DNA of 64,000 nt from Tetrapyrgos nigripes (Eukaryota; Basidiomycota; Agaricomycetes; Agaricales; Campanellaceae). The stretch is taken from assembly GCA_013368315.1 (NCBI GenBank), contig JAACJM010000054.1, forward strand, positions 186,001 through 250,000. The letters are read 5' to 3'. Position numbers and translations under genes: made by a program. Shown here piece after piece: positions 24,870-37,208 of this stretch (position 1 is its first letter; the number at the start of each line of letters is the position of its first letter). A model generated the notes under the pieces. That model was not told the origin of the DNA. It searched no databases and was given only the letters and a program-made list of their open reading frames with translations.

Positions 24870-25358
24870 GTCGCTAATACTTGTCTATGAAGGCAGCAAT
24901 CTGAGGTTTGAGTAAATCGACTCAATGAACAGTGAATGAACTGCGCTATAGTGTATCCCATGAGGACGGTGTTCTTGCAGGTCAGGACAGCCTAATTGAA
25001 ACTCACGAAGTTTTCAAGTTAAAAGCGTAGAGAGTGTGCTGCACCAGCACATTCGCAGCCAGCTGCCGTTGGATAGGGAGGCTGTCAGTTGTTGATGGCA
25101 CAACCTGTCAACAGTGTCAATTTATACTACTTACCGATATCTGGATCGTTGACACGGTAAGAAAGCTGTCAAGGCTCCAAAATACGTCGCCTAAGCTGGC
25201 CTTTGTTCATTCTGGTTAGAACAGTTCGGTCACTTGGGAACATGATTATGATTCAAATATCCATCACCTACGCAGACTCAGCCACGACCTAATCTCGTCT
25301 GGAGAAGTTAGCTGCTGATCATTTCTGATCAGAAGGCAAACAGTAAAGCCTTTGACAG
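24870..25358. other. Intergenic, nothing recognised
   Basis: No coding signal or repeat was identified between the membrane-protein gene and the first F-box fragment. Confidence 0.5.
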
Positions 25359-26056
25359 CTAATCTGCTGTATCACTAGCCAACATCTGAGTCGGTGGGTA
25401 GGACCGACTGTGTGAGCGTCGAGTCGAAAAAGCATCCTGAATGTACGCCATAGCAACGTCCCGCGATGCAAGAGAGGATCTGCGGTGCGATATTAAAGAG
25501 GAAAAATCGTACGAATTAAGGTCCAAAAAACTGCTTTCATCTGTCCTCATCAGATTTTCTCGATCTGAGCAAGTCAACTGTAATCCGGCCCTCGTGATCC
25601 GATCAAAAGAGTTTAGAAGTTCACCACCGTCCAAAACCGTCCGGTCTGTCCTCTGAAGTACCAAAGCCTTCACCTCACCGCACGCAGACCATCGACCCCA
25701 ACAACAGCAGACTATGCGCATGACTAATCGCTTTAAATTTGCCACGTTGCGCAGAAGCAGAGGTCTAAAGATCGGAGACGTTTTGTGTGTAAGGGAAGAC
25801 AAGGGAGAAGATCAGAGAATATGTTGCGGTCGACGACGAGGGTGTCTAAGAAGTCAGCGGTGATGATGCTGTTTTTGTATGGTCCTGCTTCGCATTTGTG
25901 GATAATTAAAGACGAAAGGCATGGCAATGACAAGAGAAGAGCCAGTGCATCAGTGAGGGGAAGGTCAATGAAAGGGAAGTGATCATCCAGGAGGAACTTG
26001 TGTGAGGAGTACGGGAAAATACTTAATCGTCGGCGAGAGCGCTGGACCGCCGACAC
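25359..26056 (-). pseudogene. 3' fragment of an F-box/LRR gene (tandem copy)
   Basis: Two minus-strand frames together match the C-terminal third of the neighbouring copy at 26235-27812: CLSSLIIHKCEAGPYKNSII and LHTKRLRSLDLCFCATWQI in one frame, then GEVKALVLQRTDRTVLDGGE and RAGLQLTCSDR in another. A frame change and missing 5' two-thirds mark it as a relic. A block of about 40 bases (gtacgaattaaggtccaaaa and onward) near 25508 is repeated almost exactly at about 26209, showing tandem duplication of the 3' part of the gene. Confidence 0.75.
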
Positions 26057-26234
26057 TCTGGGTTACTCTTCACCGACCACCAAGTCCTTTTTGAGATTTG
26101 TTCCTGTAGAGGTATTTGATTGACAAAGTCAGAATATGTACTAAACTGTCATGATGGGAGCAGATGTAAGATAGGTGCAATGCTAGTACTTCGCGTATTC
26201 CATTTCGTACGAATTAAGGTCCAAAAAACTGCTT

Positions 26235-27812
26235 TCATCTGTCCCGGTCAGATCTTCTCGATGCGCAAATCAACTGTAATCCCGCCCTCTTGATCCAATC
26301 CAAAGAGTTTAAAAGTTCATCAACATCCAGAACCGTCCGGTTTGTACTCCGAAGCACCAAAACCTTCACTGTACGCAGATCATCGACCCCAACAACAGCA
26401 GAGTATTCCGCATCACTCGTCCATCGGGACTCAACAACTTGACTAATCGCTTTGGCAGGCAGCGTTGCGTGCAAGCGGAGGTCTAGAGATTGGAGGCGTT
26501 TTGTGTGTAAGGAAGAAGGCCGACGATCAGAGAATATGTTGTTGCGGTCGACGACAAGGGCGTCTAACAGCCGGGCGGTGATTATGCTGTTCTTGAAAGG
26601 TCGTGCTTCGTGTTCGTGGATAGTCAGGGAGGAAAGCAGCGGTAGTAATGAGAGGAGAACAATCGCATCAACGTCAGAAATGGGAAGGTCGACTAAGGAA
26701 AGGGAAGTGATCGTGCAAGAGGAACGTGAGAGGAAGGAGGGGAAAGAGTCGTCAACAGAGCGATAGCTCGGACGCTTTATCTTGTCGCCTGCAATGGTAA
26801 GGCTGGTTAGACGGGGTAACGTCAGCCAATCGAACCAGTGATGGACATCTGGATCCTCTGTGTCAACGACAATAGAGAGAGAACGAAGATCATGAGTGAT
26901 ATGGGTGGCATTTCTCTGTGTCCTCAGATTACAGCAATGAAGCTCGACTTCGATGGATTCCGGAGCTGAGGACAATTCTTGGAGAGCAATGGGTAGCGTG
27001 GAGAATCTGATTTGCAAAGATCTGATCTGCTTCCATGGAAGGGGTGTTTGGGAGCCGGTACCATTCCTTGATGTGAGTGTTGCAAGACTGTGGGCGACTT
27101 CAAAGGCGTCGAATCCTTCACCAAATATGCAATTACTTAGCCATAAGTCCTGGAGCAGATTGAGCTTCCCTTTCATGGCAGAGAGATCCTGTGAGATTGC
27201 TCGGAAACCGACAAGCTTTAGCTTCTACCAACGATTGGAATGAGAAGCCAGTGCCTTTACGATGAAAAGGGCAACCTCATTATCGGGAGTTATCTTGACT
27301 GGCATCCACACGGTCAAGAACAACGGCGACTGCTTGGACATCTCGAGGTGCATTGTAAGAAGTTGCTTGACGGGGTCAAGCGGGTGCTTAAACCCAGTAG
27401 ATTTGATGAGGATTGTTGACCATAACTTCGAATTATGAAGTGCAGTATTCCGCCAACCTGCGCACACCTTGGAGGTTTGCGCAGGGGAAGAAGACATCTT
27501 CGCTTTGATCTGACACCCATCCTGACACGCGAATTCGAAAATACGGGAGAGAATCTCTGGCGGTAGTCGCCGGATAGGTGCCAGAAGCGACTGGTATCGG
27601 AAAGCTCTCCATTCCAACCCTTCTTGCTTGACCCGGAGAGCGGATATCTTCCCTTCGAGCCGGCGAATCTCAACACTGATCTGTTCTATATCTCGTTCCG
27701 TCTTCGTCAAGCAGAGGGAGACGTCCGGAGGATGTATGTTGGAGTTGGAGCGAAGTAATGAAAGGATGTGGTTCATGTTTTCTAGTTGTGACCCCATGGG
27801 AGACGTCGACAT
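26235..27812 (-). pseudogene. F-box/LRR gene with one in-frame stop
   Basis: An intron-less gene of about 525 codons. The N-terminus has MNHILSLLRSNSNIHPPDV, a coiled coil (ERDIEQISVEIRRLEGKISA), then the fungal F-box core APIRRLPPEILSRIFEFAC and VCAGWRNTALHNSKLW. The C-terminal half is leucine-rich (WLTLPRLTSLTIAGDK, SRSSCTITSLSLVDLPISD). The only lesion is a TAG at 27225-27227, directly after SHSNRW. The frame then continues KLKLVGFRAISQDLSAMKGK to 26235. Paralogues in the window read straight through this position. F-box proteins of this type are thought to be substrate adaptors of SCF ubiquitin ligases. It may be a recent pseudogene, an allele-specific null, or a sequencing error. Confidence 0.8.
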
Positions 27813-28499
27813 CCTTCAAAATCGGAGTGAGCTGAATTATTAGAAGAGGTAACAGAGATAGCAAGTACCTGGAAATGGTAACGTCGACCAGCACCGCACA
27901 GCGTTGGGTACTTGTAAGACTGCCCTGAGATTGTTATGAGTTGGAAAGAGCAGCTCTTCAGACGAGACGCACCAGTATGTTAGAGATACACAATGTTGAG
28001 GGTGGGAAAACAGAGCGTTTTCGAAAAAAAAAAAAACGCGCGCTGCTCTGTCTTTTCATCAACTTTTCATTCCATCTGCGTGACTGTCCCGACTGGCCAG
28101 CTGGAACACGACAGAAGTAGTATCTGCTTTGTTCAAAGATTATCTATACACGTGTCATTATGTCGACTGCTCCGTGGCCAAGGTTTACACAAAACATTAC
28201 TCGGCACTCTTATCTCAGTGCCATTTTGTAGGCCATCAGATGAGCTACCTTTTATTTCTATCTGGTTTTCGCGCGCTGGTTAAAGTATCGACAAAGACTG
28301 GCGCAACCAGCTTCACATCTTTACCCAGGAAGAAGGAGAAGGACAAAGTCGGATTTGGAGCGAGTCTGCTCGTTATTGTTCTATTGGGGAAGGATACTTG
28401 GATACACGAAACCTAGGAAAATTTAAGGAAGCAACGGAACAGCAAGGGCTTCACTGTGAGTTCCATTTTCATCAACTGTTCTTTCACTTTCTGACGTGT
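27813..28499. other. Intergenic, nothing recognised
   Basis: Upstream of the F-box copy. Contains a 13-nt A tract near 28027 and no supported gene. Confidence 0.4.
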
Positions 28500-29168
28500 A
28501 CACTAGACTGGCGAAGATGGCATGCTCCTCTCGCCAGGCGTACTATCCTCCTTCTCTTGCAATTGCAAGCTCCAGATCAAGTCGAAAGATCGCATCCTTG
28601 GGAGCCAAGCTCGTAGTCTGAGGCTGTATATTATGGTGCTGCTGGGCTAACCAAGGTGAGCTGTCATACACTACTTCCGCTTTTTTTCGATGTCCTTCTG
28701 AGTTGATTGACAATGTAGAGGCCAAGAAATGGCAAGTATGTTTCCCAGTATCACTGCACCATAGCCGTTGGAGATTGGCACCTCGGCGCCGTCCGGAAGA
28801 CTTAGTTTCTAACGAAGCGGTATCTTGGCTTCAAGATTCTACCGTTGGGATCAGCTCTAAGTTGGTGCGTCCTGCTTTTTCTCCGCCACGTTGTCATCTG
28901 CTAACGCGTTTGTTTTTTTCTGGAGCAGCTTCAGCACCTTGATGGCGTCGTCCAAGGCAAGAAAATACGTTCGGTGGGCTTTCTGGCGTCAGGCTCTCAT
29001 GCCGCACTCATGGGAAACTTCAACCATCTGCTCTTGCTCTGAATGAGCTGCAGCTGCAGCCTGCCTGGGTATTGCCAATCCTCGACATGGCCATGGTGAG
29101 TTGTCATATTGTCGCTTTTTTCTTGACTGTCTTCTGAGTAGCTGTCTACACAGATTGGCGACACTGTA
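28500..29168 (+). pseudogene. Degenerate multi-exon sequence with repeated exon motif
   Basis: Exon-like blocks on the plus strand are separated by good splice signals (gtgagctgtcat...caatgtag, gtgcgtcctgc...ggagcag, gtgagttgtca...ctacacag). They encode fragments such as GAAGLTK, AKKWQ, ALALNELQLQPAWVLPILDM and DWRR. The DWRRW-type start recurs at about 28506 and again at about 29152, so the unit seems repeated. Reading frames conflict inside blocks, so this is at best a decayed gene or repeat. No function can be assigned. The MITE at 29169 is inserted into the second copy of this motif. Confidence 0.3.
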
Positions 29169-29452
29169 GGGGGGGTCAGAGTTCAATGATTCTACTTTTG
29201 ATTCACTTTTTCAGAATCGGAGCAGAATCAGATCGAAGGGTGAAGTGGCTTAGTCGCTTCACCTTCCGATTCACCTCGACGATTCTCCGTAGCGGGAATT
29301 ATGTAATTTTCTTGGATGAACCGACGGGTGAATCGGAAGGATGAATCGCTGCTGGAAAAGTGCGGTCAGAGTTGAAGCGACGATTCAGGCCGTTTCACGA
29401 GTTGCGAATCGGTGTCTGGATCAAAGCCAGAATCGTGAACTCTGACCCCCCC
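29169..29452. mobile_element. 284-bp MITE with TA target-site duplication
   Basis: Terminal inverted repeats start ggggggtcagagttca at the left end and end tgaactctgaccccccc at the right end, flanked on both sides by TA (29167-29168 and 29453-29454). The interior has no ORF but is densely studded with GATTC/GAATC words in both orientations (more than ten), continuing the symmetry inside the TIRs. Size, TIR and TA duplication fit a non-autonomous Tc1/mariner-like (Stowaway-type) element. Confidence 0.85.
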
Positions 29453-29454
29453 TA

Positions 29455-30055
29455 GTATGCGCGCAAGCTCTCAGCATCACTCCATGCACGTCTTCTCAGG
29501 GCGTCCACTCAGCTGCTGAAGTCAGTGGACGAGTCTAAATACAGCAGCTTCTCGGACGGTCCGTGGCATGTGTTTCTCTGTTCATCCATTCCATGAAACC
29601 TCACATGTAGCCTCTCTACCGTGCTGTCCACCATCTTCGCATTCAATAACCTGGTCAATGCCTCACCGCAGTTAATTCCTTCCTCCATTGTCATACTAAT
29701 CTTGTTGCTGCACTGATGGGGAACGAGGTGAATGAGAACCTCTGACGAAAATAGCAGGTTTCGAGGGTTAATTAAGAGGGAGAGGTGCTGGTGCATATAT
29801 GAGGTGTCGTTCGATTTGCTTGTTTCCCGAGACATTTTGGCTGTTGCTGGTCATGCTAACCTGTGATCCTGTCGGTCAGAGGTGTCTATCCACCTCAGAC
29901 ACTATAGACATCTCTTGAGACAAACAAGAAACTTCCACATTTATTCAGGGTATCAACCATTGTGATCCTGTTGCATGTACAGTATTGATGGCGAATTTGG
30001 AAAGTGCCTTGAGTGAAAGTTGGGAATACTCTAGAGTTGGGCAGATCCAAGACAA
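29455..30055. other. Intergenic with an unrecognised minus-strand frame
   Basis: A 108-codon minus-strand frame (29509-29835) shows no known domain, and I cannot say whether it is coding. Confidence 0.3.
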
Positions 30056-31370
30056 CTAATACAAACGCCGACTCGAGCTGCCCTGCAGAAATTTAGATGA
30101 GCAGGATAATGGAACCCCTATTCCATCAAGCAAGGCATGGAGCTCTTCTACATCCAACACTGTCGCCCAGTCACTGCGCAGCACCATAATGCTAACCATC
30201 CTCAGAGAGTCAACTACGGAAACCTGACTCAGAGTGTCTTCAGGATTCCTCATCCTTCGAGACTTTATGACCTTGACGAGCGACATGGTTGGTAAAGTCC
30301 CATGCAAGCGGAAATCTAGAGTCTGAAGGTGTTCTAGCCGTGTGTCTGAGGATGTGTCACCGGGGCCAACCACAAGAGATTCCAGAAGGTGAGTGGTAAA
30401 CGTGATATTTTTGTATTCGCGCTCGTGGATTGTCAGGGAAGACAGGGAAGGTAGGGCTGACAGGAGGGAGATGACCTCGGCGTCTGAGAGATATATTTCG
30501 ATCAACGAAAGGGAAGTGATGGTGCACAAGGAGCACGAAAGGAAGGGGCGGAAGTCGTTAAGGACGAAATCTTTGCGGGAAATTGGAGGGAGAATCCTAT
30601 CACATCCTTTAATGTTGAGACTCGTCAAGCGAGGTAGGGTAAGCCACTTGAACCAAATACCGAAATTTGCCGCGAGTGCATCAACGATGATAGAAAGGGA
30701 GCGGAGGTTATGATTCAAGGTAGGAGCAGCTGCCCTGACGGAGTGCACATGTCGAGGACGACTTCAGTGTCTTCGTTGACCAAGGTCAATTCTTGGAGGA
30801 CAGTCATCGTCCGAGAAGCCTTGAAAGTGATAATCTGGCTCCAAGGAAGTCGTGACTCCAAGCAATATCCGTAGAGTGACGTGAACGTCCGGAGATTTGG
30901 CGCAATGTTAAATGCATCGAAGTTTCCCCCGAATTGACTTTGAAGGATTAAGATATGAAGCAAAGGTAGCTTCCCCTTCGCGACAGAGAGCTCCTTTTCA
31001 AAACTCTCCAATCCAGCCAGGATTACAACCCTCCACCGGGCGGAATGCAGAGCCAACAACTGAATGACCCACTGACCCACTTCCTTCGTAGCAGTGTACA
31101 TTATCACAGCCAAGTATAACGAGGATGACTGCGATAGCTCGAGGTGCATGCTAAGAAGAGGTGATGTCTGTTCTGAAGGTATTGGCTGAATCTCGAATGA
31201 TGCCCACAGCTTCGGAGTAGACCAAGCAAGGTTTCTCCAACCGGCGCATACATGAGAGATGATCTACACAGGAGAAGAATGCTGGTTATATCCAATGGCG
31301 GCTGGTTCCGCACAAGCAAACTCGAAGATATATGAGGGAATTTCTGGTGGCAATCGTTACGACATCGGCG
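30056..31370 (-). pseudogene. F-box/LRR pseudogene
   Basis: The order of fragments is: F-box core RLPPEIPSYIFEFAC, then an in-frame TAG (31264-31266) before IISHVCAGWRNLAWSTPKLW, then MHLELSQSSSLYLAVIMYTA and ALHSARWRVVILAGLESFEK. A frame change near 30735 follows VVLDMC, then NHNLRSLSIIVDALAANFG, WLTLPRLTSLNIKG and CTITSLSLIEIYLSDAEV to 30056. The N-terminal coiled-coil part is missing, and another stop lies just before RLPPE. It is clearly homologous to the copy at 26235-27812 but far more decayed. Confidence 0.8.
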
Positions 31371-31524
31371 GATCTGTGTCTGTGGAAGGATTCAACGACC
31401 TACTATCAGCTTTAACAGACTACATCCTCAGAAACGTGTTACTCACCTTGCCTGGGCGTTATTCCTGATACCGACAAAGGTTTTATGAATCGATTACGGT
31501 CATTGCCGTGGATGTTAGTCTCCC

Positions 31525-32110
31525 CTAGATAGACTCTGACTCGGTACCCTCGCTGATTAAGACCGTGGATGCTGATCGACGTTGACCTCCAAGATGAGAA
31601 GCCAGCGCCTTTACGACGAAAAGGGCAACCTCGTGGTCAGGAGTTAAATCGGGTGGCATCACCACGGTCAAAAACAACGGCGATTGCTTCGACAAATCGA
31701 GGTGCATTGTAAGGAGAAGCTTGACGTAGACAAGGGGACTTTCAAACCCAGCAGATGTGATGAGGATTGTTGACCATAACTTCGAATTATGAAGTGCAAT
31801 ATTCCGCCAACCTGCGCACACCGAGGAAACGATTTGCGCAGGAGAAAAGCTACCCTTCGCTCTGATCTGACACCCGTCCTGACACGCGAATTCGAAAATA
31901 CGGGAGAGAATCTCTGGCGGTAGCCGCCGGATAGGTGCCAGGAGCGACCGGTATCGAAAAGCTCTCCATTCTTATAGCTAGTCTTCCTTCAAGCTGGCGT
32001 ATTTCGTCAACAATTTGCTTTATACCTCGTTCCGTCTCACCCAAGCTCTGGGAAATGTCTGGAGGATGTACGCCGAAGTTGGAACGTAGCAGTGAAAGGA
32101 TGTGATTCAT
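31525..32110 (-). pseudogene. 5' fragment of an F-box/LRR gene
   Basis: It begins MNHILSLLRSNFGVHPPDIS with the same coiled coil and F-box region as the 26235-27812 copy. A deletion of about 25 nt near 31975 shifts the frame before WRAFRY..LLAPIRRLPPE. Homology resumes in another frame through VCAGWRNIALHNSKLWSTIL and MHLDLSKQSPLFLTV, and stops after ALASHLG. The LRR half is absent. With the adjacent copy at 30056-31370 it forms a head-to-tail array of broken genes. Confidence 0.8.
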
Positions 32111-34110
32111 GCTGTGGAGCTGGGGCCGATCTGAGATTCGGGCTTGTGTCTTATTGGTGGGCCAAAGGCTTAGGTAGACGTTTTCTATCCGTCTTCAAAC
32201 GCATGTCTTGTACAAATTTGACAAAGTCGTGACCCAGTCCGTGTCCACTGTTTCGGTCCAGAAGACTGTTGAGCCAAACAAGGTCTGCAACATCTGCATT
32301 CTCTTCCAGATACTGAGCTGCGTCCATCAACTTCTGACTTCATCGAGATAGCCGAACTTCAAATAAATAAAAAATTTTTGACGCGTCGGCGGCGTCGGTA
32401 CCACGTGATGGCGGGTCTGAATCCGAATGTCGAAAATTATATATTATCTCAGTTCGATGACTTGGTTAATGACTGGCGGCGCGTACTTGGACACTGCTTT
32501 GGCTACATACATAGTGCATATATAGTACATAGAGTGAAGGCGAAAGGACTTGTAGAAATCCGACGCAACTTGGCTTATGTCATTGTTTGTTCATGGTTGG
32601 CGACAGCTTGCGTCGAATCGAAAAGTGGTGAGCGAGCTGCATTTAGTCCTCTTCTGGATCAAGGAACCTGTACAAGCCGGGAAGAAATATTACACCACTT
32701 ATCACACCATTCCTGAAGCTTGACAATAACCTACAAAAAAGACGCAGCTTCGCTTCGTCGCGTCGACATCCTGAAGCACTCATGCCTTACTGATGTCTGC
32801 AAAGCCAAGACACATCGCCTCTTTTACAAGATTTTTATTCCAACCAAAGGATGTCATAATGGCCTTCGGCCAGGGTTGTTCACCTCGTCAGTTCTCTGTA
32901 CACGTTGGTGCGTTGTGCTGGTCCTCTACACAATATTCATATGCTAACGCGCTGTCCTCCTCGGAAAGCAGTTCCAAGAACTCAAGAGCGTTATAAAACC
33001 GTCTGATACAAATGTTTATGGGCAAATTTGAATGACTGTTCTTGTTCTGAAAGCGCTGCACTAAAATATGCTTGTGTCACTGTGCTCGCCAAGTGCTCAC
33101 CAAGTGCTCGCTATTGCTTAGCAGGGAATTGTGGTTGTGTAATCGAAGGTGAGGTGTCCTTTTTTTTTTGCGCAGCGAAGAGAGGGTTTGCTGATGAACT
33201 GAAATCCATCCAGCTTCGCAAGAAAACCACCTCTCTCTTCGGCATTCATTGCGCCTACCAGAAGGCCTTCCCTCCTCGTTAACGCGTCCAGTAGTGGTGT
33301 CATCCGTAACATCTCGCAGTCAGCACAGGGCAACGCTCTACGTCTCTTCCTTCGCCTTCTCCTTGGACAGCTACGCCGTCTCATTCACTACGGTATTTCC
33401 CCAGTTGGTGGTGATGGTTGACACACCGGACGTGGCTACGTGGCCGCCATCTGTATATTGGGTCCTACTAAAAGACGGTTGTGACTATCTTGAGTTCACT
33501 CGAGAGCTGGAGCTGGGGGCCAAAGGGTGAGTCTGGCTTTGTTTCATCCTGTTTGGGTCTTGACTCGCTTTTTCGTCGCAATTTCCGCTTCCATCCGTCA
33601 AGAACCAGAGAAACCTATTGGATCCGACGGTGGTGGAGAAGGCAATCCTGAGCTGATTCTGTCTCTGGCCGTGGTACAACGGTGTCAGTCGCTGGTGTCT
33701 GGGTTGTCTGGCCACACCGGAAAAAGAGCCATCCAATGTCGATGCAGCTCGGTCAGTCATGGGGAGGTTGGGGTCGGATGGACGGGCAGTGGTATGTCTC
33801 CGTTTATGTTTTGGCGCTGCGTTGAGCTAATGCATGTTTGATAGTATTCTGTTGGAACTGGATATGAGAAGCACGGTACTCCCTGCCGAGAATGGAACTC
33901 TGTTTGGAGCAGGGCGTCGAGGATAATCTGACGGCACAGAGCGCCATGAACCTCGATTCCTTTTCTTTCCCTCATTGAGTTTCATGTAATGAAACCAGAG
34001 GCTAGAGCTTTCATTGCGGCATCTCCAATTTATTATGAGTGAAGTATCCTGGATATCTTCTAGCCTGTATACTTCTATACGTTAGGCATACTTAAGTCAA
34101 CAAGTCAACC
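32111..34110. other. Long region without recognised genes
   Basis: Several plus-strand frames (32793-32996, 33028-33282, 33249-33530) are separated by weak splice-like sites. They show no domain I know, and no consistent gene model could be built. Confidence 0.35.
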
Positions 34111-37090
34111 CTAGTTCTTGAGTGTCTCCCGGATAATATCAGCAGCTAGATTGAGGTCCCAAGTCAGTCCACATTTCGATACGTAGAAGATAGTTGTGCC
34201 CACCTCGCTCTCCAATAGTATACGCCGTAGCTGCCGTTCAGAGTACGATGAGTAATGACTACTACGAGGTTCGCAGTAGAAATAGCTTACCTTGTGTATG
34301 AGCAGCAATGTGTAATGGAACAATGGAGAGATCTGCTACCCTCACGTTTGCAGTACCGTAGACCTTCAAGTTCGTATCCACCACTCCGTTTTTATCCAGG
34401 GGAAGCATTGAGCAAGAACCAATGGTGTCTTATCAAGAATAAACGGCATATAAGACTAAAAATTGCAAAGGGCTTACGGAAAACAGTGGTGGACCCTTTC
34501 TTAATCCATTCTGTGTGAAAAACGAAGACAATTTAGCGGAAAACAAGGAAGAGACAAGAGCAAAGCTGACCTTCAAGTTGTTCTTGCGTTTGAACTTCGG
34601 GACCAGGGCTATGCTCGTGGTCTGAAAACCCATCAATACAGAGTTTCTGTCCGCAAAACAGCAGAATCCATACCGATGGCATGTTTGAATGGTTCCGTCT
34701 CTGCAATTTTTCTTGCGAACCTGACCCCTTCCACCAATGATTGCGTATCTGGAAGAAAAGGAAGTTACTTTCATTGCTTGTATTCGGTCTCGTTCGAGAA
34801 TGCTGACCATAGTCATGCTCAAAGTAATGCGGATCCATTGCTGGCTGCACGGATGGGTCGCTCGAAGTCGCATGAATGGTACCTCTTCCAAAGTTGTGGT
34901 TTGACATCATACAAATGGAATAATATTTCTTGTCCTTTTCCGGTCCTGTATCGTGATTGAGAAAATTATGGATCAAGATATCAATGAAATTTTCACCTTT
35001 AGGGAACGAGATATATCCAGGATAACCACATATCTCCACACTGGGGATGTCTTTTTCTGGGTTCAAGCTTTCCAGCATCAGCTTGTACTGATCAGCCAAT
35101 CCCGGCACAACATTTGCTGCTTTCATATCCTCTTCGATCCTTGCTTTCTGAGCGGAATATAGCTCCTTTGCCCGTTCCATTCCAGTGAATGTGGAAAGCG
35201 GCGTGTAAGTGAGGTTGCTAATGCCAACGGTGTGACTCCCCTTTCCTTGAGCGCTGATGAATGAGACTGTTAGAGTACTAGTTCGGTAAAAGACCTCATT
35301 TCACTGACAGAAGCTCTCCCTGGAGAATATATCCTGCTTCATCGCGGAAAATGTCCCACGTATCATCGATACTGTCAGCCTTCAGTTCTAAAATACTCTT
35401 CAGCATTCAATGGACAAGAAAGAGGAAGTTTTAGTGACTGACCAAAAGCAATGCTTATAACCTGGTGTTCCTGCACATTTTCGCCCACTCCTGGAAGCTC
35501 AACCTTCACGGGTACACCAATCTCTCTTAGAACGTCACGTCGTCCTATCCCCGACAGCTCCAGAATTTGGGATGATTTGAGAGCTCTATCTGATCTTTAG
35601 CCGAGATTGGAGACGCGTCTTCAGACGAGACGTACCCTGAGCAGATTACAACTTCACGTTGAATGTTCACGACAAAAGGTTCATTAATGTTCCCATTGCT
35701 GAACTCAACACCTGTCGCTTTGACAGGTGTCGAACTTTGATCAAGGACAAGCTTGTGAACTAGAGCAGATGTAACCACAGTAAGGTTCGGACGTTGGAGG
35801 TTTGGGCGCAAATATGCCTAAATCTGATAAGAATTTCGCGTTGAGTAGTACAAATTAGAACATACAGTGGCAGAGTCACAACGATGAAAGGTTTGAGGAT
35901 CAAAAGTAGACAATTTAACGCTGACTCCGTTGGGCTGTAAACGCAAAACAATCAAAATGATGGATGCAAAGAAGTATATTCGTAACAAACATTTCCATGA
36001 TATGGGTTAGGAGCCTTAGGAATACCTAGGTTCAAGAGAGCCTGAGCTTTGGTTAGTTACCATGTTTCCGAGCCAGAAAATAGTTGTACTTCTCTGCATT
36101 TGACGTCTATGTCTGGAATATTTGGCAGACTGATATGAACAGGCCCTATGTTATTGGTTTGTTTGAATCACAGGATATTGCAATCGAATATTCGGAAACT
36201 GACCACTTCCAGAAGATTTTGTGATATCCCAGATTTTCCAGCCCTCGACTTGTGAGCGTGGAGCTGGGTCAACCCTGAGGAGAATCATCGTAGGTTAGAG
36301 ATAGGGATACGCTGCTCGCAAAGCATATTGAATGTTCACCTGTACACCCTGTCAACATACTTTTCGTACATGTCCCAATTCCATCCCGGATTGCCAAGTT
36401 TTTCCCAGTCTAGATGGCGGTGGCTAAGATCGAAATGTCGGGGCGTGGAACCGAATCCACTCACTGTCAATATCATTCTTGGAAGGATGAGTCCAACACT
36501 GGAAGTTGATAGTAGAACTTCCTCCGAGAGACTTTCCTCTGATTTGGATGATGTAGATCAATAGAGTAGAAATGGGCCATTCAAGAGCATAACTCACCTG
36601 TTCCAGTAATAGATCATATCTAGACCATGTTTTTGCGGGATCTATGTCCAAAGCAGAAGATTAGAAACACTCATAGACCCAGATAATCAGAACACAGACC
36701 GTTTGAAATCCCCAGTCGAGGTCAGGATTACCGAACTGGACGGCGTGCTGCGAGGATTTTGCTGAAATCAAAAAGACTTAGACACAACGTGATCGAAAGA
36801 TTCAATGTTAAGACATACTTATCAAAGGATGATCAAAGTTTGCAGCTCCAGCTTCAAGAACAAGGACTGAGACATCTGGATTCTCAGAAATCCTTGCCGC
36901 AACAGCAAGTCCAGCTGTCTAGATGAATGTTAAAGGGTATCCAATGCATGGCATAGGAAGTCACATACACCCCCTCCTGTAGACCAATGTCATATCAGTA
37001 TCTTGATATTTGTTCTGAGGCTTCATACATACCGACCACGACGAAGTCGAAAGACTTTCCTGCTACTTCGGCTGCTGTAGAAACGGGCAT
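34111..37090 (-). CDS. GMC oxidoreductase (AA3, aryl-alcohol oxidase-like)
   Basis: Many exons on the minus strand, about 600 residues. The start is MPVSTAAEVAGKSFDFVVVG at 37090. An 8-nt microexon (36969-36976) completes the FAD-binding GGGGTAGLAVAAR. Then come VSVLVLEAG, the GMC signature RGKSLGGSSTINFQCWTHP, CSGALKSSQILELSGIGRR (GMC signature 2), VGENVQEHQ, YISFPKGENFIDILIHNF, and the catalytic C-terminus TTVFHTIGSCSMLPLDKNGV with GTANVRVADLSIVPLHIAAH. It ends AADIIRETLKN* at 34111. Both catalytic-site histidines are present, and no internal stop remains after splicing. There is no signal peptide, so the enzyme is probably intracellular, or secreted by another route. The family oxidises alcohols or sugars and yields hydrogen peroxide. 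The substrate cannot be read from sequence. Confidence 0.85.
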
Positions 37091-37144
37091 AGTGAGAGAA
37101 CAATGTGTATAATTGTATAGCAGCTGACACGAAGAATCAAAGGT

Positions 37145-37151
37145 CTTTATA
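37145..37151 (-). promoter_or_regulatory. TATA box of the GMC gene
   Basis: TATAAAG on the minus strand, 55 bp upstream of the ATG at 37090 and inside the short gap between the gene and the inserted element at 37209-37933. Confidence 0.45.
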
Positions 37152-37208
37152 CTGTTCTATGTATGGCTCATATCATATGTCCAAATCCGGACATGTTGCC
37201 AGGACATA

